Source: Methylacidiphilum kamchatkense Kam1 (GTDB lineage Bacteria > Verrucomicrobiota > Verrucomicrobiia > Methylacidiphilales > Methylacidiphilaceae). From it: DNA of 64,000 nt. How positions within the stretch are numbered: the stretch's first letter is position 1; every line of letters begins with the position of its first letter. Positions 9,245 through 18,328 of the stretch are shown here, in pieces. Under the pieces are notes generated by a model, which was not told the DNA's origin, searched no databases, and was given only the letters and a program-made list of their open reading frames with translations. The position numbers and the translations under genes are program-made. The stretch spans positions 1,674,001-1,738,000 of the forward strand of contig NZ_CP037899.1 of the NCBI RefSeq assembly GCF_007475525.1, given 5' to 3'.

Positions 9245-10086
9245 TATTAGTTGTTTTGACGCCACCATAACCTTATGTAAACAGATACGAACACAGAATA
9301 TTTCTTTATTGGAAGCTTCCAATATTAAAAATAAGATTAAGAAAAGCTATTGCTATATTTACACATCCCATTTTGGCTGAAAATTATGGGCATTGGCTTT
9401 TCGAAGTAGTTTCAAAGTTTGTATATATCAAAGAAAAATATGGATAGGAAGATTTTGTTACTATTATTATAAACAAAATTAGTCTACCATTTCTAAAGGA
9501 GACCATAACCGTAGTTAATATTACAATAGAAAAACTTTTGACCCTAACTCCATCTTTCCATGCTAAAATAGAACATTTATATATTACTCCTTATTATTGG
9601 TGGGGAGCTGAAAATACTCCTAGATGGATATGTAAAGGAATCAGGCGTTTTTTCTTGGAAGTTTCTCTATAACTAGTATAATAAAAAGGATCTATTTATC
9701 CAGGCAATATTGCAAACGTCGAAGAATAATTAATGAAAAGGATTTGTTGCCATTATTAGCAGAATTTGAAATTGAAGTCATCTCACCTGAGATATATTCA
9801 ATATCTGAACAAGCAAAGATTTTTTCTGATGTGATATTGTGATTGATGCTTTTGGAGCTGCTTTATGCAATACAGTATTTTGTTTTCCAGTGACAGCAGT
9901 TCTTAAAGTAGGACATTCTATACTATCGAATAGTTTTTTTATGAAAACTTGGCCAATCAATGTAATTTGAAATATTGGAGAATAGAAGCAGTTTCTTATC
10001 AGCCATATAAGGGAAGAAATCCACAATATGAAGATATGGATGTAAATCCACACTTTTTAAGAACAACATTAATTGAAATTATCTAA
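8870..10086 (+). pseudogene. Degenerate GT61 (DUF563) glycosyltransferase
   Basis: The N-terminal part is open from ATG 8,870 to 9,226. A two-base insertion near 9,168 then destroys the frame. Further pieces of the same protein can be followed in shifting frames: THPILAENYGHWLFEVVSK around 9,360-9,420 (the GT61 GHW motif), ITPYYWWGAENTPRWI near 9,585-9,640, and a DAFGAALCNTVF piece (the GPFGAG-equivalent) near 9,845-9,880. At least one in-frame stop and several shifts separate them. It has the same architecture as the intact gene at 1,050. The number of lesions makes true decay much more likely than assembly error. Confidence 0.82.
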
Positions 10087-10500
10087 TATGTATCTCAGAA
10101 GGAAATTAGATGATTCTTTTCAAATATGAAGGCAAAGACAATCCAAGGCCAAATGTATAAAAGTAACTAATATTTAGGTAATCGAGCATAATTCTTGCAT
10201 AATCCATGTATAGCCAATTTTTGTTGAAAATTGTCCATTTTGACGAATGCTGCAGAGTATCGAAGGAGATTGTGAGAACGATGTTTTGCTACATTGTGAA
10301 TAACTTGTTTATTTAAATAATCATTTTTCCATCGACTAATACTAAAATAAAAAGTAGTGCTATTTTATGTATCTTCTTTCCCCGCGATTACATCGTAAAG
10401 ATGGCAGAGAAGTTTGACTGCTGGCAAACAATCAAGCTCGGGTCCGTCAAATCCTCACTGCTTTGCGGTTATCGGTCCTAGAACCATGGGTTTTTACAAA
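10087..10500. other. Gene-poor stretch with a short GC-richer island
   Basis: No reading frame here can be supported. The stretch is AT-rich except for about 10,379-10,490, which is visibly richer in GC than either side. One frame of that island (RVRQILTALRLSVLEPWVF) looks protein-like but has stops before and after. It could be a scrap of an old mobile element or foreign gene; I cannot identify it. Confidence 0.4.
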
Positions 10501-10785
10501 AAAATATACCTATAGTGCTAAATTTAAAAAAACACAATCAACTTTTTCCTAAAACATGAGTTATGCAATCTGATAATATCTACTTTAAAAGAGGAATTTT
10601 CATTTGCATTTCTGAAAGAAAACATATGTTTAATTCCATAGAATTTACAAAACTGGTTCTTATTCAATTTAGAAACACCCAATTGGCCAATTATTTTTTT
10701 GGATTTTATTAGTCAAGTATTAAATCTTGATGATGAGAAAAAAAACTTAAATGCCTTTTTATTTCTGGTAAAAATAAAACAATGA
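10500..10785 (+). pseudogene. Remnant of an unidentified gene, C-terminal part
   Basis: One frame from about 10,540 reads as plausible protein (LCNLIISTLKEEFSFAFLKE, then one TAG near 10,640, then WFLFNLETPNWPIIFLDFIS and on to FLFLVKIKQ). It ends in a TGA at 10,783-10,785. That stop overlaps the ATG of the following methyltransferase as ATGA, which is the spacing of a translationally coupled pair and the main reason to believe it was a gene. An in-frame stop and a probable shift near 10,535 show it is broken. The family is unknown. Confidence 0.4.
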
Positions 10786-11512
10786 TCCAACATTTCTATC
10801 CAGAAGTTCAATTTGGTGGATTTACTCAGATTGATGGTACAATCTTATTTTACACTCGCATCCATGCCCTTATTGAACCTCATTTTATTATCGCTGACAT
10901 TGGATGTGGAAAGGGAGATAGCGCATTTGACTCTAATCCTTATAGAAAAGAGCTTTATAATCTTCGTGGGCATTGTAAGCGTGTTATTGGCTTAGATATA
11001 GATCCAGATGCTAGAGATAATCTTCTCATTGATGAATTTCGACTTATTGAAGATAACAAGCCATGGCCTCTTGAAGATAATTCTATCTTCTTGTAGCTGA
11101 CTGGGTATTAGAACATCTAGAAAACCTGACTATTTTTTTTGAAGAATGTTTTCGAGTTGTACGATCTGAAGGATATATTTGTTTTCGAACGCCCAATTTA
11201 TTGAGTTATTTTCGATTATGCTCAAACCTTATTCTCAATCGCTACCACAAAACGATTAGAAACATCGTTCATTTTAAAGAAAAGGAATTAGATAGCTATC
11301 CTACATTTTACCGAGCCAATACCATATCAAAACTCAATCATTTACTAAAAAAGTACCATTTTGAAGGGATCGTTTTGGGACATAATCCTGAACCTGCATA
11401 TCTTCTCTTCAACAAATTTCTATATCGATTAGGAATAATCTATAATAAAATATCTCCCCGTTGGTTAGCAGTTAATCTTTTTGTCTTTGCAAGGAAAAAA
11501 ACTACCACTTAA
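10782..11512 (+). pseudogene. SAM-dependent methyltransferase with one frameshift
   Basis: The first frame (10,782-11,096) has the SAM motif IIADIGCGKGDSAFDSN (about residues 38-54) and VIGLDIDPDARDN. It then stops at 11,096 just before the motif IV region. The rest continues in another frame from about 11,090: ADWVLEHLEN, FRVVRSEGYICFRTPN and a basic C-terminus ending at 11,512. One indel at about 11,088-11,093 (in ATCTTCTTGTAG) explains the split. Joined, it is a normal methyltransferase of about 240 residues, presumably acting on a glycan or lipid intermediate. It ends next to the convergent acetyltransferase gene with no gap. Confidence 0.72.
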
Positions 11513-12085
11513 TTATTCTTGTGGTTGTCTCGATCTTATTGGTTTGGCGGGGTTCCCATGACAAATCATTCCTGAAGGTAAATCCTTAAACACTGAGCTT
11601 CTTGCTCCAATAACCGTACCGCGTCCAATTCGAACTCCAGGTCCAATAAAAACATCCGTGCAGATCCATACCTCTTTTTCAATCACAATTTTTTTAGCTT
11701 CTATATCAAATGTAATCTTGTCATAACGATGATTCCCTGTGCAAAGATAAGATCGTTGAGAAATAACAACATGTTCTCCTATCTCAATTTCTCCAAGACT
11801 ATATAAAACAACATTGTCTCCTATCCAAGAATAGTCCCCAATTTTCACTTTCCAAGGATAGGTTATCTGAACAGAAGGTCTTATTAAAACACATTTACCA
11901 ATTTCTGCTCCAAACAGCTTTAATAGAAACCTTCTCCAGCCATAAAGAAATTGAGGAGATAATCTAAATAAAGTGTCTTGCACTATCCACCAAAGCTGAA
12001 CCAACCAAGCAGGCCTTCCTCTAAATCCAACTGGTAACTGGAAAAGATCAAGCCTCTGATAAGTATTACTATTCTCTTCTTCCAT
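11513..12085 (-). CDS. WcaF-like acyltransferase (left-handed beta-helix)
   Basis: An intact 190-residue protein of the colanic-acid WcaF/NodL type. An N-terminal region with an RPAWLVQLWWIVQDTLF hydrophobic segment leads into hexapeptide repeats (IGKCVLIRPSV, VKIGDYSWIGDNV, IEIGEHVVISQ, VFIGPGVRIGRGTVIGA). Together these form the left-handed helix that binds acetyl-CoA. The TGNHRYDK loop carries the catalytic His, and the chain closes with the family's HGNPAKPIR. It probably O-acetylates a sugar of a surface polysaccharide or its lipid-linked precursor. It shares a strand with the TolC-family gene upstream (82-base gap) and is one of the undamaged genes of the glycan locus. Confidence 0.88.
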   Translation of the reverse strand: MEEENSNTYQRLDLFQLPVGFRGRPAWLVQLWWIVQDTLFRLSPQFLYGWRRFLLKLFGAEIGKCVLIRPSVQITYPWKVKIGDYSWIGDNVVLYSLGEIEIGEHVVISQRSYLCTGNHRYDKITFDIEAKKIVIEKEVWICTDVFIGPGVRIGRGTVIGARSSVFKDLPSGMICHGNPAKPIRSRQPQE

Positions 12086-12167
12086 CTCTTAGTCTATGTA
12101 AAGAGAGTATTAGAAATCTTGAGATTGCTTTTCCCCTTTCTAATAATCCTCATCACTTCATCTCATT

Positions 12168-13574
12168 TTATTCCCTAGGCAATTGTCCACCCACAGCATA
12201 TTCTAACCTTGCAAGAGCCGCATTGTAATTATATTTAGCTTCCGCATACCCAATTTTTGCTTTAAGCAAAGCTTGCCTAGCAAGAACAGCCTGGACCCAG
12301 TTGGTTTCCCCACTTTCAAATAATCTTCTTGCTTGATAAAAACCTTTTTCGGCATCATTGACCGCATTTTCTTGAAAAGCAAAAGATTCTTTCGATCTTT
12401 TCAGCTGTTGATACAGCTCTCTTAATTCTGCAGGAATATCCACTTTAAGCTGGGTCACTTTTACCTGTGCAATATCTTCCAAGGCCTTTTGCGCCTTTAT
12501 CTTTCCATTGTTTTCCATAATATCAAAAAAATTCCATTGCCCTTGGACTCCAGCTGTCCATCCCCATTTTGGATAAAGAATGTATACATTGCTGATGTTT
12601 TCGTACTGAAGAAGAGCATCAAGATTAGGATAATAACTTGCCTGGGCTGCAGCAACAGCTGCGTGAGCGGCATAGAGCCCATGCAGCGCAGCATTGAGAT
12701 CTGTCCTTTTTTGTAAAGCTATTTTTAAAGCCTCCTCATAAGGGACATCAAAAGGAACGATCTTGCTTTCTCCAGAAAGATATAAAGGATCGTTCTCTGA
12801 TCCACTTGGCAAATTCAGGATCATCCGGAGCTGTTCTCGAGCCTTCACATATTGATATCTAGCTTGAGCAAGATCGCCTTGGGCAGTGGAATATTCAGCT
12901 TGTGCACTCAAAGCTTGATACTGCGGGAGTTCTCCAGCCTTGTACATTTTCATGGTATAATCGGCAATCGCTTTACTTGCCTCCGTTAATTCTTCTCGAA
13001 TATCTACCACCTCCTGGCGAAAGAGGGTTAAATAAAAAGCTTCCTTTACCTGTGCTGTAGTCTTTAGTGCCATATCCATAGCCTGCCAAATCGCTTTTTC
13101 AACAAGCTCCTTTTGTTGACGAGCCAGTTTTACCGACTCCACATTAAGAATGGTTTGCTTAATCTGTACAGCACCAAGCCAACTTGTCCTTGTTAAGGGA
13201 TAAGCCTCGATAGTAGGCAAAAACATCAGCAAAGAGCTTTGCTCCCTTTGAGCCCGGTAGACCAATCCGCCATGAGGATAAAGCTTAGCCTTAAACTGCA
13301 TCTTGATCCCTTCTTGTTGTTCTATCGCTTTACGAGCAGCTACCACTTCGGGATTCGCATCTAAGGCCCTCTGAATGACCTCTTCTAGAGTCCAAGTCTT
13401 CTGTCTGTTTACAGAAAGCTGTTTAGGATAAATGAGTTCCACTGGTTTTTTTACACTATAAAAGAGAGCCGGTGATGAACTTTGAGACAGTTGATTTGAG
13501 GTTTGCTGGGCCAATAGAGTAAGAACGAAGAAGAAAAAGAAAAATTGGGAAAAAACAAAAATCTTTCTTTTCAT
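12168..13574 (-). CDS. TolC-family outer membrane efflux protein
   Basis: An intact 468-residue protein. The start KRKIFVFSQFFFFFFVLTLL is a signal peptide. Residues about 60-470 show the two-fold long-helix pattern of outer membrane factors (LEEVIQRALDANPEV, then a second half beginning EEALKIALQKRTDLNAAL). Such proteins form the trimeric outer membrane duct of tripartite exporters. There is no adaptor or pump gene beside it, so its partner is elsewhere, or it serves export linked to the adjacent glycan genes. Its last 545 bases are duplicated at 4,301-4,844 in a broken copy. It is distinct from the second TolC-type gene at 48,406. Confidence 0.9.
   Translation of the reverse strand: MKRKIFVFSQFFFFFFVLTLLAQQTSNQLSQSSSPALFYSVKKPVELIYPKQLSVNRQKTWTLEEVIQRALDANPEVVAARKAIEQQEGIKMQFKAKLYPHGGLVYRAQREQSSLLMFLPTIEAYPLTRTSWLGAVQIKQTILNVESVKLARQQKELVEKAIWQAMDMALKTTAQVKEAFYLTLFRQEVVDIREELTEASKAIADYTMKMYKAGELPQYQALSAQAEYSTAQGDLAQARYQYVKAREQLRMILNLPSGSENDPLYLSGESKIVPFDVPYEEALKIALQKRTDLNAALHGLYAAHAAVAAAQASYYPNLDALLQYENISNVYILYPKWGWTAGVQGQWNFFDIMENNGKIKAQKALEDIAQVKVTQLKVDIPAELRELYQQLKRSKESFAFQENAVNDAEKGFYQARRLFESGETNWVQAVLARQALLKAKIGYAEAKYNYNAALARLEYAVGGQLPRE
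12175..12719 (-). repeat. Source copy of the duplicated TolC 3' segment (partner 4301-4844)
   Basis: About 545 bp inside the intact TolC-family gene, nearly identical to 4,301-4,844 and in the same orientation, about 7.9 kb apart. Differences are a few substitutions (for example TTGTAATTATA versus TTATAATTATA near the 3' end) and small indels at the 5' side of the copied part. Because the surrounding gene is whole here, this is the donor. Confidence 0.92.
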
Positions 13575-14682
13575 TTTTACCTTCGTTTTTTCTTTGTGTC
13601 TAATTCAACAATCATGCAACAGGCGAAGCTATTTTTCTCTTAAGAGATCATTCATTTAATTGAATTACAATTCGAGCATCAATCTTCTTTGAAAAATTAC
13701 CTGTCACTTTAGCCCAAAAGCCAACCGTTGCTAGTTCTAAAACAGGATCAACATTACCAATCTCATTCCTTCTATTTTCTCATAAGGACTATCAGCAGGG
13801 CATTTCCTTTTTTGATCCAATTTGCCAAATTGTTTTGAATCACACATTGGTCAACACTTGAGTTGTAAAAAAATTAATTTTCCTATCCACTAGTTTTAAT
13901 TTTTCAAAAGATTCTTCCTTATTTTCTATTTTTTTTAAACATACCCTTCGATTGGGATACGAATAATTTGCCGGTTTTTAGTTACACAAAAGACCCGTTA
14001 CTTTCTTATGTTTTTTAAATTATTCGTTTTTTTCCACTTCACTGTTTTAGTCTAACACTCATTACTTTGTAAAGATATTCAATACCTTTGGACTGGATCT
14101 AAGCTTTTTCTATTTCGGACTGGCATCTCTCCTACCAATTCTGCCTCCATACCTATGCCTTTTCTTAAGAAATCAAAAAGATAACTAAAGAAAAAATAAG
14201 AAATAACTTTATTGAGCATAAACTTTTAACAAGTCCTTTCCTCATGACTTGATATTCAATGTTCTTACTGAAATAGTAAAGAGAAGAACCAAGTCTTTGC
14301 ATTATCACTTGAAAAAAAAACAATGGATTTTAACTTAGCAAAGAATAGCTCTTTTTTCTTCCATTACTCTAGCAACATAAATGCAATGTTCTCTTTTCAA
14401 AAAGCCTTTTCCATTCTTAGTTCTTAGACCAACAATCTGTAATAGAACCCTTCCTACTTGACGAATGGAGGCCTTTCAAAGACACAGTCGAAAGAACGAT
14501 TTATAAAACTCGATTGAGCACGGATCGAATATAGCAAGGATATATATTTTCGCTGTTTTTTATATTTGGATTTCCTTTTTTTGTGGGGAGAACCAAGAAG
14601 CTAGTTTTGCTTTCATGCTTATAACAAAGCATACCACTCTTTTGTGCTAGCTTAGCTTGAGCAAAGGATGTTGTTATAACAG
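13575..14682. other. Non-coding or decayed stretch with one possible gene remnant
   Basis: There is no intact gene in 1.1 kb. On the minus strand, 13,860-13,648 gives two adjoining protein-like pieces in different frames (NNLANWIKKGNALLIVLMR, then VDPVLELATVGFWAKVTG through DARIVIQLNE and a stop). This suggests the end of a lost gene that I cannot identify. The remainder to 14,682 is AT-rich with no credible frame. A 61-codon minus frame at 14,501-14,686 overlaps the end of the oxidoreductase and has no supporting features. Confidence 0.4.
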
Positions 14683-16014
14683 TCAAAAAAGAATGTCTTT
14701 TAATCTATACCACAACCCTACCATCGGAAGGAACCATGGATGAGCCGTGTAAAAAAACTCTTTCTTAAAAGGAAGAGTTAACAATGAGCTTTGTCCTCTG
14801 GGATCGTTTAAAAGATAATACGCAGTAAGTTTGCCTAGATAGCTAGATAGGGCAACTCCATGACCGCAATACCCAAGACAATAATGGATGCCGTTTAGTA
14901 ATCTGCCATAATGAGGCAAATGATCAAAAGTAAAGCCGACTTTTCCTTCCCAAACGTTCCAAATTTTAATTTCTTTAAGTGCTGGAAATACCATAGATAT
15001 GGAACGACGAAGTTCTTTTGAAGCGTCTATGATTGAACTCTTAAAATTTAATTGTGTTCTACCGCCAAAAAGTAGCTTTCCATCATCTAAAAATCGGAAG
15101 TAATAAAGAAAGTTTTTCGTATCATAGACAGCGGATTTTGTATGAACCAGTTTTTCTAACAGATTTTTATCTATAGGTTCAGTCAATACAATTGTACTCG
15201 GTAGTGGAATAATCCGTCTTTGAATTTCAGGGAAAGAAGAACTTGTATACCCATTAGTAGCCATAAGCACTTCTCTAGCAAGGGTTCTTTTGTTCCCAGA
15301 AAAAGTGACTTCAAATTTTCCTCCTTTCTGTTCTATCTGTTGCACCTCGGTCTGCGGATGAAAATCGACTCCTTTTTTAATTGCTAGCGCTAGCACACCC
15401 TGATAATAGCGTGCGGGATTCAGTAGTGCTCCCTCAGGTAAAAAAAGTCCACCATGATAGAGGGCCGTCTCCATACAAGCCGATAGGGAAGATTTGTCCA
15501 AGAGTCTAGTTTTTAGAGAAAAGTACTTCTCCAACAGTTCCGCTGTTTTTTCTAGGTTAGCAAGATGCACTGGCTTCCATGCGACTACAAGGTGACCGGG
15601 AACAACGAAACCACAATCAATGTTTTCTTTTCGAATCGTTTCTTCAATATCTTCTCTTGCCTTCAAAGAAATATTGAAAAGTTCCACAGCCCTGTCTTTC
15701 CCAAAAATTTTAAATAGCTTGCTCACTCCCAGTTTGTATCCAGCTCCCACAAACCCAGCATTGCGTGTAGAAGCTCCATATCCAAGTTCTTTGGCTTCAA
15801 AAACATGAACATCGACTCCTTGTTCTTTTAAAATAATCGATGCCCATAAGCCCGTATAACCACTGCCAACGATCGCTACATCCATTTGGTTAGGGATCTC
15901 TTTATTGTCTACTTTTAGAGGCTCAACGGTTTCCCACCAGTACGGAGTAGTCTTAAAGGGAAGAATAAGCGATTGAAAAGGATTTTTGCTTCGAATGACA
16001 ACGGACATAAACAA
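14683..16014 (-). CDS. FAD-dependent oxidoreductase (DAO family, PuuB-like)
   Basis: An intact 443-residue protein. The dinucleotide fold VAIVGSGYTGLWASIILKE lies at about residues 46-64, ended by VHVFEAKELGYGASTRNAG, the typical FAD-binding GASxRNAG stretch of the D-amino-acid oxidase/glycine oxidase superfamily. The C-terminal part has LLFGGRTQL and HYCLGYCGHGVALSSYLGK, the FAD-closing motif. Closest in layout to gamma-glutamylputrescine oxidases and related amine oxidases: it oxidises a secondary or primary amine to an imine with H2O2 release. There is no putrescine-pathway neighbour here, so the substrate is open. It is divergently oriented to the lipase gene at 16,148. Confidence 0.82.
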   Translation of the reverse strand: MFMSVVIRSKNPFQSLILPFKTTPYWWETVEPLKVDNKEIPNQMDVAIVGSGYTGLWASIILKEQGVDVHVFEAKELGYGASTRNAGFVGAGYKLGVSKLFKIFGKDRAVELFNISLKAREDIEETIRKENIDCGFVVPGHLVVAWKPVHLANLEKTAELLEKYFSLKTRLLDKSSLSACMETALYHGGLFLPEGALLNPARYYQGVLALAIKKGVDFHPQTEVQQIEQKGGKFEVTFSGNKRTLAREVLMATNGYTSSSFPEIQRRIIPLPSTIVLTEPIDKNLLEKLVHTKSAVYDTKNFLYYFRFLDDGKLLFGGRTQLNFKSSIIDASKELRRSISMVFPALKEIKIWNVWEGKVGFTFDHLPHYGRLLNGIHYCLGYCGHGVALSSYLGKLTAYYLLNDPRGQSSLLTLPFKKEFFYTAHPWFLPMVGLWYRLKDILF

Positions 16015-16147
16015 TGACTAATGGTTGAACTCCTCTTCATCTACTTTATTGGATACTACATTCTACAATACTCATTGGAATTCTAAAAATAATTGACATT
16101 CAACTTTTCTAGACAGAGATTGTTCTTTACCAAACAGACAATCACTT

Positions 16148-17188
16148 ATGGCATTTAAGGAGGGATTTAACCTTGAAGAAGCTTTAGGGCTTGCCTCTTT
16201 ATGCGCTGAGATTGAACAGACTCCAATCCCTAATAATCTGTCAGAGTGGCAATTGATCTTTGATTCATTAGAATTTTCTCCTTTTAATGAAAGATGGAAG
16301 TTATGGAAAAAGACATCCACAGATACTTATGCCATTGTTATTCGAGGGACCATTCTAAGTTTTGGGAGCATTCTAGAGGACCTTCTTTCTTTTCTAATTC
16401 AATCAGATGCCCAACTTGATTATAAACATCAATGCATTGTCTATCAATTCGCTTCTCATCCTCAAGCTGCTGTTCATGCCGGATTTGCTATTGGAGCCCT
16501 CCTCCTGCTTCTTCATCCAGAAAAAGGCATAGTGAATCAGCTACGAAAGAGTGTTCCTTCTGGCTCTCCAATTTACATCACCGGACATAGTCAAGGAGCA
16601 GCCGTTGCAACCCTCATTCGATCCTATTTGCACTATCAGCCCACCAACCTATCCCACAAGTACAAAAGCTATGTTTTCGCTCAGCCTAAACCTGGTAATG
16701 ATTTTTATGCCTACGACTTTGATCACCTGTTCAGCAACAAGGGAATGGCTTTTCGCATGATCAATTCATTGGATTGGGTTCCTCAGCTGCCTTTCACTTT
16801 CGAGCTTTTATCTGACGTCAATAATCCAACGCCATCAGATCCTCTGCATCCCTTAGAGAAAAACAGCTTAAAATCTATGCCTCATATCGATTTTATGCTT
16901 TCACAGCTTGGGATCAAAGAGCTTGGGAACAATTACGACCGCCTTATCTCTGCTCTTTTAACTAAAATTCAAATTAAAACCCTCAATTTAATCAATACCA
17001 TTCTAAAGCCTCTAGAATCTCTTCTGCCTACCGATATTCAATTGCCGGTCGTCCAATCATTCTTTTTCACCCCCGCAGCCACTCCAATTACCCTTATTGG
17101 CTCTCCTTGTTCAGGTAAAGATTGTGAGAACCCTTTCTATCAACACAGCATCCCTATGTATTATAAGTTAATGAAAAATCAGCTTTAA
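16148..17188 (+). CDS. Lipase class 3 family protein
   Basis: An intact 346-residue alpha/beta hydrolase. The nucleophile elbow GHSQGAA (residues 146-152, Ser148) follows SPIYIT; upstream YAIVIRGT forms the oxyanion strand. A later NSLDWVPQLPF segment fits the catalytic Asp, and QHSIPMYYKLM near the C-terminus fits the catalytic His before the last helix. Together this is the class 3 (Rhizomucor-type) lipase pattern. No signal peptide is evident, so it may be cytoplasmic, acting on acylglycerols or phospholipids. No operon partner. Confidence 0.82.
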   Translation: MAFKEGFNLEEALGLASLCAEIEQTPIPNNLSEWQLIFDSLEFSPFNERWKLWKKTSTDTYAIVIRGTILSFGSILEDLLSFLIQSDAQLDYKHQCIVYQFASHPQAAVHAGFAIGALLLLLHPEKGIVNQLRKSVPSGSPIYITGHSQGAAVATLIRSYLHYQPTNLSHKYKSYVFAQPKPGNDFYAYDFDHLFSNKGMAFRMINSLDWVPQLPFTFELLSDVNNPTPSDPLHPLEKNSLKSMPHIDFMLSQLGIKELGNNYDRLISALLTKIQIKTLNLINTILKPLESLLPTDIQLPVVQSFFFTPAATPITLIGSPCSGKDCENPFYQHSIPMYYKLMKNQL

Positions 17189-17575
17189 ACCCATAAAACC
17201 TTTTGACTTTACAGAAGATTGCTGACAAGAGCTCAAAGAAAGGATAGTCCAGAGATCCTTAGATGAATCCCAAATTCTTAATCTAATCTTCCGTTAGGCC
17301 AGGATCGGATCGATCAATGGTTTTCGATAAAGAAAACTGCAAAGCTAACCATCGTTGTTAATCAATTCTCATCTCTTTCAATCCCACTGATCTCAATTTC
17401 AGATTCTCTCATTTTTATCTTTTTTTGACCTAATTTTCTAATCCCACTAAAACCTTTCCATAATCCTTCTCCTGGTCTTTTTTCCCTTTAGATTCCAGGT
17501 TTTTTGACCATCTTTTAACAGCTAAAAGGCCTTTATATAGGTTCCAGGAAGACCTTCTTGGTTCATGTTTTAAGC
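17189..17575. other. Intergenic stretch, nothing recognisable
   Basis: About 390 bases between the lipase and the TonB-type gene. It is T/C-rich in its second half, without a credible reading frame, hairpin plus T-run, or RNA-like structure that I can defend. The promoter of the TonB-type gene is presumably here. Confidence 0.4.
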
Positions 17576-18288
17576 ATGAAGACGATACTCTTTCAACAAA
17601 GCTCTTCGCAAGATACACTCTCTTCTGGCAACAAAAACTATACTTTCTTATTTTGTCTCATCCTTGCATTTGGTATCCATGGGCTTCTGCTTGATTGCAG
17701 ATTTTCACAAGAAAAAAAGAGAAACCTATTCCACAAGCATTATTAAGAAAGGATGAGGAGGTTGCCATTGCTCTTGTTGATCAACCTTCCTCTTCCCTTC
17801 CCCACTCTTTCGCAGAACAGACAAAACCACAAGATCCACCTCAACCAATTACACCCATAAAAACAGATGGGAACACCACGCATCCTTCTTCTAGCCTAGT
17901 ATCAAAAGATCTTGGAAAATACACTAGTGCTTCTCCTAAAAAGAGTAAGAAAGAAGAAAGGCTAGCTGCTCCCATTGATTTTTCGAATACCAAAGAGCTA
18001 AACGGAAGCCGTGGTCTAGTTTCTTACCATCTTCCTGTTCCTCCCTATCCTTTATTGGCTCGGTTAAATCATATGCAGGGTAAAGTGGTCCTTCGAATTA
18101 CCGTGCATAATGGAAAAGTGATTGCTTCAACGATTGTAAAATCTTCAGGTTATTCTCTTTTGGACCAGACAGCGAAATATTGGGTAGAGACCCACTGGCA
18201 ATTCCCAGAGGGACTTAAAAAAGTTTTTCTCGAAGAAATCATCTTTGAATTAGAAGAAGAAAACGACTCTCCCTCTTTAGTCTCTTAA
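17576..18288 (+). CDS. TonB-family energy transducer, split at an A AAA AAG heptamer
   Basis: The first frame starts at ATG 17,576 and encodes a short N-tail plus one membrane anchor (YTFLFCLILAFGIHGLLL). It runs on to a stop at 17,746. The rest of the protein is in the -1 frame from about 17,719: EKPIPQALLRKDEEVAIALV, a Pro/Ser-rich periplasmic spacer with PQDPPQPITPI, and a C-terminal TonB domain (LNHMQGKVVLRITVHNGKV, SSGYSLLDQTAKYWVETHW) that ends at 18,288. The exact join is the sequence A AAA AAG at 17,713-17,719 read in the zero frame as AAA AAG. TonB proteins couple the proton motive force to outer membrane transporters. The split is either an A7 indel or a functional -1 shift (see findings). 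Confidence 0.78.
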
Positions 18289-18309
18289 TTCATAGCTCAC
18301 AAACAACAG

Positions 18310-18328
18310 ATGAACTTATTATGTTCAT
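18310..18328. terminator. Possible weak convergent terminator
   Basis: ATGAAC (18,310-18,315) and GTTCAT (18,323-18,328) can form a 6-bp stem with a 7-base loop. A T-rich stretch (TCTTTATTTT) follows on the plus side. It lies between the TonB-type gene and the convergent cupin gene and overlaps the cupin stop codon. The stem is short and AT-rich, so this is only suggestive. Confidence 0.3.

Noticed and set aside
9778-10053. 91-codon minus-strand frame
   Set aside because: It is antisense to recognisable GT61 pieces (DAFGAALCNT) on the plus strand, so it is a shadow of a dead gene.
12489-12716. Plus-strand frame inside the TolC-family gene
   Set aside because: Antisense shadow of a clearly real gene. 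Its occurrence in part of the duplicated copy only reflects the duplication.
14501-14686. 61-codon minus-strand frame after the FAD oxidoreductase
   Set aside because: It overlaps the oxidoreductase stop, has no ribosome binding site or family-like sequence, and lies in a decayed stretch.
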